A model generated the notes under the pieces. It was not told the DNA's origin and did not search any database. It saw nothing but the letters and a program-made list of their open reading frames with translations. Both the position numbers and the translations under genes were made by a program. Shown one piece after another: positions 30,701 through 42,986 of a DNA stretch of 61,321 bases (within the stretch, counting starts at the first letter, position 1; the number at the start of each line of letters is the position of its first letter). The DNA is taken from assembly GCA_009602735.1 (NCBI GenBank), contig WELA01007584.1, forward strand, positions 78,333-139,653, written 5' to 3'. This DNA comes from Mesotaenium endlicherianum (Eukaryota; Streptophyta; Zygnematophyceae; Zygnematales; Mesotaeniaceae).

Positions 30701-33498
30701 TCAGTTAGTACATACACTTGCTACTGAGTATGCAGGTAAGCACAGCTTACTGAATACTCCTAATACACATCCCACCTCCCTCTCCCCAACTTAAATAGCT
30801 GTCGAGCCGACAGCTTTAACCACATAAGCACACCAAAAAGTGCCTACAACTCCGCATCATAGGAACCACACAGAGTGACAGTCACAGAGGATTGCGAAGG
30901 TATTAGTGGGTGGAGGAGAATCAAGAAAGGATTATCGAGAGAGGACACAAAGTGCAAACACCCAAGTAAGCAAGAAAGAATGTCCCCTCCCCCCAAAAAA
31001 TAGTCCAATGTCTAGGACTAGAGCAATGTTCAGAGTGGCATAGGGAAGAGTGTACTGCCATTCACACCCTCTCACCATAAAGCTCTATTCATGAATAACC
31101 CAAACTCAGGCCAGCGTATTACACCCCTCCATTTACAAGTGCAGATAGCTTGCTATGAGATAAAGACAATCGGCCCTATTAGCAAGTTTCTCCAATACCA
31201 AAGAGTAGCTTAGCTAGCTAAATATACCAATGCATGCATACAAGGACTTATACTACTCATTCTTAGCAAGACATACACCAAAATGACAACCACCAAACAG
31301 TGAGAGTCAACAATCCAAGTGAAAAGGGAACAGAAACAACTAACTGTATCAGTTTCAGGATACTCCCTCCTTCAGGCCTTACTGCCTGAAGTTGCCCAGA
31401 GGACAGGTGGGGAAGCGTCGCGTGGCAGCGTCCAGCATGCCAACTCCTCGGCCCCTCTCGACCTGTATGTAACCATTGCTTCACACTCAGCTTGCTGGAC
31501 TCAGTCTGTCAAACAGACAACAAGCAAGTGTGTAAGTTGCCTTCCATGAGCTTAGCTACGCGTGGTAAACACCACACTCTAGCTGCATCAGTCTACTCAA
31601 GATCTGATGACTCCATCTTACATAGTTCCCGGGAGGGCGAGGCAAACATTGGGATCACATAGACTCAACCAATGACAATGGGCAAACTCAGTAAAGCTCA
31701 AGACTAAGTTCCTTTCTGGAGGCACATACATGGCACCTATTGCAATTGCAGCAAGCACTTAGCAAGCCAATAGCAACAGCGTGCATAAATTATTGGTAAG
31801 ACTTTTGCACTGTAACCCCAAGCTAGCAAGAAGAATGTTTATGCATCAGACTGAACAAGATCATTCAAGCCATGCATTGCGAGAACGTCTATAATGTCGA
31901 TGGTCTCTTCTGTCTTTACTTAGGTGTGCATGGTGAATCTATTACAACAGGGCCCGTTTTACACCTACTCTACGGTATGCTAACGGCGATCCACTACCTC
32001 TAGCACCCGGGAGGCAAATTCCATGCACCTGACGCATATACAAATGCATCTTGCATGCTACCTAGCATGCGCCTCTAGCGAGCTCAGTTAGCTGCGAGGC
32101 CGGCAAAAAATTAGCACACTGCTAGTATGCCTAGATCGTCCCTATGACGAAGACACAAACCTCCTTACACTTGACCAAGTGTACAGGTGGCATCCAGAAA
32201 CAAATAGCCAACTGGACCTAAGGCAAGTAGTCAAACCCCCTTTAGTATCCACGTTGACTTTCCATACGTCAGTCAACACACCGTACAGACCTAAGTCGCG
32301 ATATGTTGATCTGTTTGATTATCTCGCTGGCTCTAACGAACCACAATCCTACAGTAAGACATGTCACCGAGCATGGCAGACCAAGAGCTCATTTAGCTCA
32401 AGCACTCAAAGTACTCATTGATCGCGGCTGCTCTCGGACACTTAACCCTTAATAAGTCATGCAAACTAAAGAGAGTTAAAGGAAAGTCCTTGCGTCCATA
32501 AACCCAAGTCCTTAACCCCTCTAACCACCTTAGATCAAATAATCCAGCACGCTGACTTAACCTAAGTCAGCAATCACATAAGACCCGCATCCATAAATCT
32601 TGGCACATTGACTAAACCCATCTTAAGCTTAATCCCCAACTCTTACGATCCCATCAAGTACCACAAAGTACCGTGTAACACATAGCATTCAAGCGCAAGG
32701 CACATACCCTAAATCCTCCAAGCACAAATCAATGTGGCAAACGAGAGAAGCACACAATGTCACAGCCACGGTTGGGAGTAGGGGGTATCTGTAGGATGCC
32801 ATTGTTGCTGCCGAAGCCTCTTCACATAGAACTTGCAACATGCTGAAGCTTGTGGACGACGTAGTGCACTTGGACCGTGGCGAGGATAACCTGTCGTCAA
32901 TCCATACTTGGAAACTTAAGTTAGTAAATCATGGTGCACGTACTGTTTCCATTTCTCAACACATGCAGCCATACTCAAGCTCCCTCAACCTAACTACCAC
33001 ACATATAATGAGGGAGGAACGTCTCCTACAAAGCAACAAGCTTAAACCCTAAGGGACAGCACAATAGGCTAACAAATCCCCTAACACAACTGGAGTGCAC
33101 ACCCCTCTCTATACTAGCCGTGGATTGCCTATAACAACACACAACGACTATGATCAAGTGAGGTGAATGACTCATATCCAGCTTGCTATGATGCAACTCC
33201 TTTGAGGTAGCCCTCGATGCTTGCAGACACCTCTTTTATCAAGTCTCCACTTTAGGCTTCTCATTGCGTGGATCTTGTACACAAGAGGCTAGGAAAGTCA
33301 AGTTAGTATGCCGCATAATACATTGAGCCAAGAGACACACTAGGTCAGCAAGTGGAAGGATCCTGGACAGGATGTGCAATGCTCTACATTCATACACTTC
33401 CCAAGCTCCACCTAGACTCATCATACCTCACAAGTAAGCCTCACACATTTACCTCATAAGACAAAGAAGACAAGCACGGACATTTAAGAAAGGACTTA
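30701..33498 (-). other. R3 internal region, 5' side, non-coding
   Basis: About 2.8 kb without recognisable coding sequence on either strand. It continues R3 after the R4 insertion. A hairpin/PPT-like module lies at 30775..30815. Confidence 0.65.
30775..30815 (-). promoter_or_regulatory. R3 internal hairpin/PPT-like module with covarying stem
   Basis: In element sense AGCTGTCG-GCT-CGACAGCT (30815..30797) is followed by TTTAAGTTGGGGAGAGGGAG. Compared with TGTTGTCG/CGACAACA, two base pairs have changed on both sides. Confidence 0.6.
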
Positions 33499-33510
33499 GC
33501 TCCGATACCA
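33499..33510 (-). promoter_or_regulatory. R3 primer-binding site
   Basis: On the minus strand TGGTATCGGAGC, one mismatch to the tRNA-iMet complement, one base after the LTR end. Confidence 0.8.
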
Positions 33511-33511
33511 C

Positions 33512-34691
33512 TGAAATGAATCTTGCTTATTCAAGATTGATATATTTCATTTAAATATATAAGATCAGAGATTAGGTGGAAGCGTGTAAAATCAGGGAGC
33601 GATCTTTGCCCTTATAATAAATTCCATTTACTCATCTACACCCCTTGACTCACTTATCGTAGTGTGCCATAGTTGCACACTAACACAAGGCACAAGTAAA
33701 AGGCGAGCTTGAGGACTTGAGCTTCTCCTCTAGAAACTCATGGCCTTTTGCCTACCAGGCATGCAAGCATGTATAGCACATGCACAACATCAGGGGACTG
33801 AATAGCAAAGGCGGTCTCATTCAGGTGACCATAATGTAGCTAAAACACATCCCACTGGCTTAGGTGCAAAACCATGGAATCTGTCCGCTGTGTGACCCCA
33901 AAATGTCAGAGAGCATAACTCTGCCAATACTACTCCAAATTGAGCAAACTTAACGGCAACGAATGCATTTTGACAAGACCTTTCCAAAAAGTCCTAAGTT
34001 GCTCCATTTGAAGCGCAGACAAAGCAGCCATGTTAATTTTCGCGAAGGCTGGTCATTAGAACGAACCCAAAAGTGCACACATGACTTGCAAATAGAAATC
34101 CGACTGTATAGCCTACTGTCCAGGATGAGGGACCACGAGATCCCAGCCTGCTATGTACCTAGTGACCACCTGGTTGACCACGGCGCAAGGTGCGCCGTTT
34201 CGTGGGAAACCCGTTAAGTTGGGACCCACGGATCTAGGTATAACGACCATACTAATTGGTCGGTTGACTGACGACGGCTTCGCCTACCCAGGAGTTAACC
34301 ACACTGGTAGGACATCGGTTTACCAAATCTCAGTCGACCTTCCAACTTTCAGTATATTACGATCACATGTGCCAATCTACAAATAACAATCTAAATGAAT
34401 ATAACTATCCTCAGCGTACTGAAGCTAAGTATACTGACTAATACCAAGCGAGCCTACTATATGTCAACCTACTGATATTACATCCTACATATAACTGATA
34501 TATAAATCTCAGCAAACTATACTATGATACAAAAGTCATCTTGCTGACCTTTTTGACAAAGTAAGTATACTCGCATTACATCGACATACATTCATTTAAA
34601 TGAACCCGCGCATGTGAGTATATTGACATAATACTTATTTACTATTGTATCTATACATGCATTTAATCAAATAAATAACTGATTCATAGAA
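33512..34691 (-). repeat. R3 5' LTR
   Basis: 1,180 bp. It ends GATTCATAGAA on the plus strand, altered from GATTCATTACA, and is followed by TSD CACAC. It lacks one 53-bp unit and a stretch of about 24 bp present in the 3' LTR. Confidence 0.85.
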
Positions 34692-34948
34692 CACACTTAG
34701 ATACATAACTAGGTAGTTTGCTGCTGTCGAGTACGGCTGTCAGCTGACTGTTAAAGAATGTGTCAGCAAGCTGACCTTAGTCAACAGGCTGACCTAATTG
34801 ACTTCAGCCTGCAGCTCTCGGCTGAGTCATTTTACTAAGTATCAAATATCCAACAGACTTTATATTAAGTAGAGTTCAGCAGGCTGGACTTATTTAACTA
34901 TTATACTTAAATGTTTATTATATCTATCCAATATATTGATTCATTACA
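34692..34948 (-). repeat. R2 3' LTR, inner part
   Basis: Continues the R2 LTR after R3: CACACTTAGATAC... to GATTCATTACA. With 17352..17811 it gives 712 bp. Confidence 0.85.
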
Positions 34949-34984
34949 ATCCCTCCAACTTAGATTGTTGTCGCCTCGACAACA
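34949..34984 (-). promoter_or_regulatory. R2 polypurine tract and hairpin
   Basis: TAAGTTGGAGGGAT abuts the LTR. The hairpin TGTTGTCG-AGG-CGACAACA occupies 34984..34966. Confidence 0.8.
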
Positions 34985-35106
34985 CATCCTACTATTATTT
35001 ACAACAAAGTAGCACACATGCAACACAACCAACTGATTTTAAAACAAAGACAGCAGCAAACTGCCTGGAGCTCTATCTGTTGGGGAGCGAGACCTGGAAC
35101 TGGATC

Positions 35107-36716
35107 TCATGGCATCCTGAAACCTGCGGGCTCAGACCATGGTGAACCAAGTGGTAAACGCAGCAACTGGGCAGCCTGCCCTTGCACTATCTGCAAGTTG
35201 ATGGAGACCGCTCTCTCCTGTGCAGCTCTCAAACTGACAGGGATATACACTGGCATACCGGAGGGGTGTTGCATGACATGGGCTAAGGGTAGATTCCCTC
35301 TTTGAGTGGGGTTGCTGGCTACCCTCTGACTGCCTCCTTGGCAGCCCTTCTGTTTGCTCTGTCTGACTGAGTTTGACCTCTTGGGGTGGGAATCCTCCTG
35401 CTGAAACTCCTTAGCCACTGGAGATCTGGGTCTCTTGGTGGGCTGGTATCCCCTAGCTGCTGTAGAGCTGCCTGTACAACGGCACTTCCAGTCTGCTGTA
35501 GAGTGGGGGATGTAGCGGGGATTTGTGCCTCAGCAGGACTAGACTCCTCTCCGGCGCCTTCCTCTTCTTCGTCCTCCTGTTCCTCTGAGACTTCTGAAGT
35601 CTCTCTGGTCATCTCCTCTAGCCGTTCCCGAGAACAAGAGTATCCCACTGACCTCCCCCTTTTGGGTGCCGGTGAGGGTTGCTGGGTCCTAACAGCATAC
35701 AAGTCTTTCTCCCCTGGCTTACTTGCCCATTTGGCATAAGCATGTTTCCCCGTAGAGAAGGAATCTCTAGCCGTGGTCCTATCCTCTTGTGTATCGTAAC
35801 TTATGCAATCCCTGACTCCATGCATCCAGTCTTAGGTCCCATGCTGCAATGTGAGGTGGTAGCACTAATTCCCCTGCAAGCTTGCCAAGAAATTGTCTTC
35901 CTCAACTCTGTCATTTTGCTGGTCCTTCATGGTGATGGTCATCCAACGCCAGTCAGTGGGCTGCAATAAGAAAGCAGGATCTGTCCTCTTCAATGTACAG
36001 GGGTACCAGTGACCTGAGAAATCCAACTGGCTGGTGCCAAGAACTTTCAGCTTCTTCCCTCCACCTCATTATACATGGTCTTGAATTGGTTGTGGGAAGT
36101 GGCATCCTTGAAGCTGTCTGTATGCATAGGGATCAACCTGATGACCCTGTCTGTGCCCCAGATCCCAGGTATTGGCACCGTTTCAGATTCACCTATTTGG
36201 GCCAATGCTTTGGCCTCTCGGATCGTATATCCCACAAACCTGGCATAGTCATGGTACAGTAGAAGCCCTGTGCTGACCTCTATGTACTTGTAAAACCTTT
36301 AGGACGTGTCCCCCTCCCGCTGCAGTATGTCCTTCTACGACTCACTTTGGCTTCTCTGGACGTACTTGAAGGCTTTCTCCAAAAGGTCAAAGTCCTTGCC
36401 CTTCACCGTGTAGCGGTAACTTTTGATTCTTCTCTGTTCCTCCTCAGCTTGCTGCTATCGCCTCTCCTCAGCCAACCTTTGTTCCTCCGCCTTCTTGGCT
36501 TCCTCTGCAGCTTTTCTGTCCTGCTCCTCCTGTCTCAGCCTGGCCTGTTTTTCCTCCTTCCTTTTCTGAGTCTCCCGCTGCAGTCGAAGTCGCTCTGATT
36601 CTCGAGAAGAGATGGAGGTAGATTCGATGTCGGCATGGAACTCCTTGCACTCCGCCTGCGCCTCGTCCGCCCTTCTTTTTCTTTTGAGTTTAGAATTATG
36701 AGTCATCCTGCTCATG
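35107..36716 (-). pseudogene. R2 ORF3, type B
   Basis: ATG 36716 (MTHNSKLKRKRR) lies directly behind GAGCAG|G. It has an N-terminal coiled coil, then VPIPGIWGTDRVIRL, DSFKDATSHN and YNEVEGRS. The C-terminal part has FSTGKHAYAKWASKPG, KRGRSVGYS and an acidic EDEEEEGAGEE run. It ends near PLAHVMQHPSGMPVYIPV. Stops and frame changes lie near 36455, 36300, 36040 and 35830, so it is decayed. It aligns to the R6 ORF3 over its length and more distantly to type A. Confidence 0.8.
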
Positions 36717-36881
36717 CATACCACAAACTACAATTGAGTTGGTATAATCATGATATCATGCACAGGATTGAGTACCTTGACAGGTACGAACGTAGTAGTG
36801 GGAGTTGTAGCATATGCAATACCTGGTGTAAGTAAACTGAAAGTGTGAGTGTGCCTTAGAGAGAAGTGAGTGTGAGCGCAT

Positions 36882-37597
36882 GTAATGAATCAGTATATTG
36901 GTAGATATAATATTCAGTTGAATATAATAGTTAATTAAGTTCAGCCTGCTGAACTTTATGTAGTATTAAATCTGCTGGACTTTATATAATTATCAGTTTA
37001 AAGACTCAGCCGGAAGCAGCAGGCTGAAGTCAACTTAAGTTAGTTTGCTTACACATTCTTTGACAGCCAGCTGACTTCCGTACTCGGTAGCAGCGAACTG
37101 CCTCGATATGCATCTAAGTGTGGTATGCTAGATGAATGGCCAAATGACATCCCTATGATGGATGGCGATTTGGGATGATGGGAGATGGCAATAGATTTGG
37201 TTAACTGAGGTCCTACCAACGTGGTTAACTCCCGGGTAGGTGGTGCCATCGCACTGACCGTTGAACAGTAAACTCATTCCATGTACATATGCTAGGCATT
37301 GCTCTCGAGTTCGGCATTTGGAACGAGGCCAATTCTCTTGTACAGCTTACTAAGAGAGATCTGAATCCAAGGCGAGAAGCCATTGATACGCACTGTCTTC
37401 CAACCTTGCTTATGTATGAGTTTACTGATTGCATTATTGATGCTAGTTTACTTGCATTTGACTTACGAGTATCATTTCCTGCTAGTGTGTTGTCCTTTGC
37501 TGTTAATCAATTAACGGAAAATACCATATAGATTACTTGCTAATATAAAGATCTTTATTGATTGTTAATCGCCTATTTGGTAAAACAATTCATTTCA
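36882..37597 (+). mobile_element. S3: solo LTR (0.72-kb family)
   Basis: 716 bp, TGTAATGAATCAG...ATTCATTTCA, flanked by GCGCA at 36877-36881 and 37598-37602. It sits in the pol-ORF3 spacer of R2. Confidence 0.95.
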
Positions 37598-37602
37598 GCG
37601 CA

Positions 37603-37828
37603 ATTGAGTGTGGAGGATGGATATGTAACGGCAATCGGGTAGTTCCCGAGATGTTATCCCACTCCCTCCAACTTAATGTTTAAGGTGGGATGCCTGTCAC
37701 AACTGTCACTGGACTGCCTGTCACAACTGTCACTTACTGTCACTTTCTGTTACTAATCGTCACGAATCGTCTTTTTCGGCCACGTTTGGCCATATATCCC
37801 CTCCAACTTAAACGGAGACAGGACCTCC
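37603..37828 (-). other. R2 pol-ORF3 spacer with PPT-like motifs
   Basis: Matches the same spacer in R6 (CCTCCAACTTAAT, GCCTGTCACAACTGTCAC). The PPT-like motif at 37797..37810 and the left arm GACAGG of its hairpin remain. R5 inserted in the right arm. Confidence 0.7.
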
Positions 37829-38605
37829 TGAGCTAGATTGATATTCGTAGACTCATACACCACTATAAGATCATAGATTTATAAAGTGCATTTTTAAGTT
37901 TCACGAAATTATGTTTTGATCGCATAGAAGTGTAGATTGCGTTTTTGTGGTCATTTTGATAAAGTTCATCGAATTTGGTTAAGTATTGAGAGAGTTATGG
38001 ATTTCTGAAATTTAATTAGTTTTGAGGTTGGTTGACGAATGTTATTAATTCGCGGTGTGCGCGACCGTCAAATTGACCGTCATCGTTGAGCAATCTGGCT
38101 TGTTAGAATGAACTCCAACCTTCACGTAAGTACGGCTGACGCGGAGTGCCGACTAGGTCGATTTACCTAGAAGTTTCGGTTTAGCCTAGCGCGTCTAAGA
38201 TAGAATATTCTAGTAACCTCGATGCATGTATGTGGACATCAATTCGGCCCGACACGTCAGATTAGACTGATTTGGCTTACTCACGAATATTCTGGAAGGG
38301 ACAATTTGACGAACACTGTGGAAAGTCCGTAGCTTCCTCCTAGGGAGGAGCACTTAGGCAGATAATTATAAATAGGCATAACTTCTTTGTTTCTTATCAA
38401 TTTTCACTTCTGTAGATTTCTACGGGTTTGTAATGACAAGGCCTTTCATCCTACATCATTTGTAAGCAGTTTTTTGCTACTCAAAATGTTGAGTAATTTT
38501 CCTAAGCTTTTTTAGTGATATGCCGCTGCACTTTTTAATATGATTGCAACTAGTTCCTTCCCTCGTGAGTTACTACGCTTCCACTAGGGCACTCTGCTCC
38601 TTTCA
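37829..38605 (+). repeat. R5 5' LTR
   Basis: Starts TGAGCTAGATTG where R2 spacer sequence stops and ends CTTTCA just before the primer site; about 777 bp. Confidence 0.75.
38367..38376 (+). promoter_or_regulatory. R5 LTR TATA box
   Basis: TATAAATAGG about 240 bp before the LTR end, a good plant-type TATA box for element transcription. Confidence 0.6.
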
Positions 38606-38607
38606 TC

Positions 38608-38619
38608 TGGTATCAAAGC
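38608..38619 (+). promoter_or_regulatory. R5 primer-binding site
   Basis: TGGTATCAAAGC, one mismatch to the tRNA-iMet complement, two bases after the LTR. Confidence 0.8.
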
Positions 38620-38720
38620 TGAGCTAGTTTGCATATTATATTAGGGAGTCGCAGCCGGCAGCTGGAGGAGGTGAACATGTCGAGCATGTTGAGCGCGCGG
38701 GGCAGCAGGCAGCACCAACG

Positions 38721-39660
38721 ATGACGAGAGAGCAACAAGAGATGCAGGCGATGCTAAGGCAAATGGTAAATGCAATTGGAGGAGAAGTCTACGCCCAATT
38801 TCAACAAAATATGCGCGCGGAGGTGGAGAGAATGGTGCGAGTTGTTGTTGGAACGCCGCTTCGACGACTTCGACACCTGCACCAGTTGTACCACCAATTC
38901 ATGTTAACCCAGTGGTGCAACCAATTATCCCACCCGCATCAGGAGTGCGTGCGCCTAAGCCTGAAGTGTACCCTGGAGAGCGTGGATCGCCGCCTGTTCA
39001 TCAATAGATTTTTGGAGTGAAGAAGTTTATGGAGTATTCTGCGCTCACGCCCGACAGGCAAGTCGCCTTTGTGATTACTTTGCTGAAGAAGAGTGCTGGA
39101 GCTTGATATGAGCGACAGGAGCAGCTGTCTGGAGTTCCTGCTACTGTTGATCAACTGTTTGAAGGCTTGAAGAGGCAATTTCAACCTATAGCACCCGAGA
39201 GTACTGCTCGAGATTGGTACGTCTTCGTCAACGAGGAAGCGTTCAAGAGTATGTTTCGCGCTTCAACGAGCTGGTGCTTCAATGTCCATCCATGCACGAG
39301 TCGGAGATGATGGACAAGTTCAAGAGGGGACTCAAGCCAACTGTGGCCAAGGAAGTGGCGCTCAAGGACCCTACCAGTCTTGGAGAAATGATGGCATTGG
39401 CAACAAGGGTCGACGCTGTGGAGTATAGTCAGAGGCAGAGGGGCAGCCACAACTTTGGAGGATATCGACAGTTTGGATCTCAAGCGCCAAGCACGAGTGT
39501 TCAAGGTCCAGTACCTATGGAGTTGGGACTTGTTCAATACCACGCAGGCAGCAAAACTTTAAGACGAGACGACCCTGCTATAATTGTGGCAAGCTTGGAC
39601 ATTTGGCTCAAGATTGTCATGTGAAGGCGAAGCAACCTCAACAGCACGAAAAAGGAGGAC
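38721..39660 (+). pseudogene. gag: R5 gag
   Basis: An N-terminal helix (MTREQQEMQAMLRQMVNAIG) is followed by frame changes. The Ty3 gag motif VQEYVSRFNELVLQCPSMHE lies near 39245 and a zinc knuckle CYNCGKLGHLAQDC at 39576..39617. At least two frame shifts and one stop separate these parts, so it is not functional. Confidence 0.8.
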
Positions 39661-42600
39661 GCCAGTAAGTCGTTCTGGGGTGTTTCCTGGTGTGAAGACG
39701 AGAACTCACAAGGAGGTTATCCCCAGGAGCCTACCGAGAAGCAAAGGACGAGACGTTGACAAGCCTATCATTGTGGAAGGAGTAGTCGACGGCAACAAGG
39801 CAAAGTGTATGGTCGACAGTGGCGCAAGTGCAAACTTTGTGCACAAGAAACTGGTGAAACAGTGGCGAATCCCTATGCAGAAGCAATATGAGCCTAAGGA
39901 GGCAATTCTGGCGAATGGGCAGAGACTCAAGTGTGGTGCACCTACGGAAGCTATTCACGTGGAAGTAGCGGGGCACCTGAGTACTGAAGTTATGGAGCAG
40001 GCAGAGTTAGGTCACCATGAGGTGATGTTGGGCCGACCATGGCTAAAAAAGCCAACCCTCAAGTGCACTGGAGCACAGGACAAGTGAAAGTCCAAGGGCG
40101 TGATGGTCAAATGGAGACAGCGAAACAGGTGGAGGTAGATACGACCACAAGTAATTGTCTTGTGTTGAGCCTGCACGTTAAGAAGCTATGCAGGGCGAAT
40201 CAGGTGAAGGATATGTACCTTGTTTCGGTGGCCCTGGCCAGGTCATCAGATGGAGCAAGCGTGAATCTTAACAGCCTGGGCGAATGTACATCGCCGGAGG
40301 AGCAAGTAGTGGTGTCTGATCCCCTTGCTCAGAAGGAGCAGAGCCCAACTGCTCAAGAGAAGAAGCCTGCTGAGATGCCTGCCCACATTAAGGAGCTGTT
40401 GGAGGAGTTCAAGTGCGTGTTTCCTGAGGAACTACCTACAGGATTACCTCCACAGAGAGCTATGGAGCACAAGATTGAGTTGGAACCAGGGAGCAAGCCA
40501 CCAGTGAGACCCGCCTATCGACAATCGTTTGCGGAGTTGGATGAGTTGAAGAAGCAGCTGACGGAGTTATTGGAGAAGGGATTCATCCGACCCAGCGAGT
40601 CTCCATTTGCAGCGCCAGTCTTATTTGTGAAGAAGAAGGATGGGACTATGAGGATGTGTGTCGACTACCGGGCTCTCAACAAGGTCACCATCAAGAACAG
40701 GTACCCACTTCCACAAGTGGACGAGTTAATTGACAGACTTGTCGGGGCGAAGTATTTCTCGAAGATCGATTTGAGGAGTGGCTATCACCAGGTACGGATT
40801 GCGGAAGGAGACGTTCAGAAGACTCTTTCAGAACTCGCTATGGTTTGTTCGAGTTCACAGTCATGCCTTTTGGATTGACTAATGCACCTGCTACATTTAT
40901 GGGACTCATGAACAGTATCTTCAGACCCTATTTGGACCGGTTTGTGGTGGTATTTTTGGACGACATCCTGATCTATTCGAAGACCTTGGAAGAGCATGTG
41001 GAGCATCTGAGGAAGGTGTTGGAGGTCTTGAGAGATCAGAAGCTGTATGGGAAGATGAGCAAGTGCGACTTCTGTCTCAAGGAGGTGGAGTTTCTTGGAC
41101 ACATAGTGGGGGCTGAAGGAGTCAAGGTGGAACAGAAGAAGGTGCAAGCAGTCAGAGATTGACCGGTACCTGCTGATATTCATCAACTCAGGAGTTTCCT
41201 CGGCATGGCGAATTATTATCGACGCTTCATTGAAGGATTTGCCAAGGTGTGTGCACCGCTGACGAACATGTTGAAGAAGACNAACATGTTGAAGAAACAG
41301 GAGAAGTGGCTATGGGGTGACAAGGAGCAAGAAGCATTTGAGAAGATTAAGAAGATTTTTGCCACAGGCACCTGTGTTGGCAATTGCCAGTCCAGAACTT
41401 CCTTTCACCATCATCACGGACGCATCAAATTTCACAGTGAAAGCCATTCTTCTCCAGGACCAAGGCAAGGGATTACAACCTATGGCATATGAGAGCAGGA
41501 AGTTGAGTCCTGCTGAGCAGAATTATGCAGCACGCGAGCGGGAGATGTTGGCTATTATCCAGGCTTTGAGGATTTGGCGATGTTATGTGGACGGCCGGAA
41601 GGTGTTCATCATGATCGACCACAAGAGCTTGGAGAAGTTCATGACGCAGCCAAAGTTGACACCAAGACAAGCAAGGTGGATGGAGTTTTTGCAACAGTTC
41701 GACCACAAGATTGAGTACTTACCTGGGAAGATCAACGCTGCAGACGCTTTATCCAGGAGGTGTGACCTTGCAGCTGTCTCAGTCCTCAAGGAGAGTATGG
41801 ACTTCAAAAAGAAGCTTAAGAGAGGTTATGAGGAGGACCCAGAGTTTGCTGATGGTGGAGCAGCTGAGTCCAACTCGAGTATGCAGAAGGACGGCATATG
41901 GTATTCTGGTGATCCCAAGAGAGTGGTGGTACCTGACATCAAGGAGCTACGAGACTTACTACTTGCGGAGCATCATGATTGCATATATGCTGGACACTTT
42001 GGAAGCGAGAAGACGGGAAGTGTGCTGAAGCGGGAGTACTATTGGAGAAATATGGACAAGGACATCGAGGAGTGGATCAGGAGTTGCGATGCGTGCCAGA
42101 GAAACAAGACACCAAATCAAAAGAAGGGAGGTACATTGCAGCCCCTGCCTATTCCAGAGTATCCTTGGGAGCAGATTGCGATGGACTTCATCAAATCGTT
42201 ACCAGTCAGTGGTCAAGGGCACGATGCAGTATGGATTGTGTCTGATAGAGTTAGCAAGATGGCACACTCCATTCCCATGAAGGAGACTTGTACGGCAGCA
42301 GATGTGGCACGACTATTCTTCGATCTTATTTTCAGGCTACATGGGTTGCCGAAGGTGATTGTTTCAGATCGAAATCCAAGGTTCACTAGCAACTTTTGGC
42401 GGTCATTGTTTACTTTGATGGGGACCAAGTTGAGTATGAGCACATCCTATCATCCTCAAACAGACGGGCAGAGTGAGAGGCTCATCAAAACTCTGCAAGA
42501 GGTGCTCAGGAGTTTCACTATGGAGGACCCTTCAGAGTGGGACAAGAAGCTGCCAAGATTGGAGTTTGCCTACAACAACAGCATGTAGGGATCGACCAAG

Positions 42601-42986
42601 CAGTCACCATTTGCTATGGTTTATGGGAGAGAAGTATATCATCCAGGGAACATCTTGTTGGAGAAGGCCATCAGGTTCCTACTACACAAGCTTTTATGGA
42701 GCAGATGGCCAAGATTTGGGACATGGTAAAGACTTGTATTCAGAAGGCACAGGAAGAGCACGTCAAGTATGCCAACAAGCACAGGAGGGAAGTGACATTC
42801 CATGTGGGCGACAAAGTACTCTTGTCAACAGAGAACCTACCTTTCACAGGCAAGAGGAAACTGCGGGCACGGTTTACAGGACCCTTTGTGGTGCTCAAGC
42901 AGGTGAATCCAGTGACCTACAAGTTGGAACTTCTTTCAGGCTGGCGTATCCATGATGTGTTCCATGTCAGTTGTTTGCGGCCATAC
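39584..42986 (+). pseudogene. pol: R5 pol
   Basis: Protease MVDSGASANFVH, RT with [19 protein letters not shown] and [10 protein letters not shown], RNase H with ITDASNF and MIDHKSLEKF. Integrase has a CDACQRNK finger, MDFIKSLP, VSDRNPRF and QTDGQSERL, and ends HDVFHVSCLRPY. Breaks are frame changes near 40060 and 40825, TGA for Trp in RDWPVP (41160), an N at 41282 flanked by AACATGTTGAAGAA repeats, and TAG for Gln at 42586. The terminal TGA comes from the inserted R6 LTR. No chromodomain is visible before the cut. Confidence 0.9.

Larger units (their letters stand above)
17812..34691 (-). mobile_element. R3: large non-coding (LARD-like) LTR element
   Basis: LTRs of 1,255 bp (17812..19066) and 1,180 bp (33512..34691), with TSD CACAC at 17807-17811 and 34692-34696. 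It has a primer-binding site and a PPT. With nested R4 removed, the internal domain is about 4.4 kb including PBS and PPT, and has no gag, pol or other recognisable coding sequence. LTR termini (TGAAATGAATC...ACTGATTCATTA) match those of the chromovirus family, so mobilisation in trans by that family is likely. Confidence 0.85.
17352..37828 (-). mobile_element. R2: chromovirus with ORF3B, split by R3, carrying S3, cut by R5
   Basis: Visible parts are 17352..17811 and 34692..37828. Its 3' LTR is in two pieces that add to 712 bp once one CACAC copy is removed, matching the family length. Hairpin/PPT, a decayed type-B ORF3 and the pol-ORF3 spacer follow. R5 begins at 37829, so gag and pol of R2 lie outside the window or are lost. 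Confidence 0.85.
37829..42986 (+). mobile_element. R5: decayed Ty3/gypsy element of a second family
   Basis: 5' LTR, primer site, gag and pol on the plus strand, cut at its 3' end by R6. Its LTR, gag and DSG-type protease differ from the R1 family. The 3' LTR is not in the window. Confidence 0.9.
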
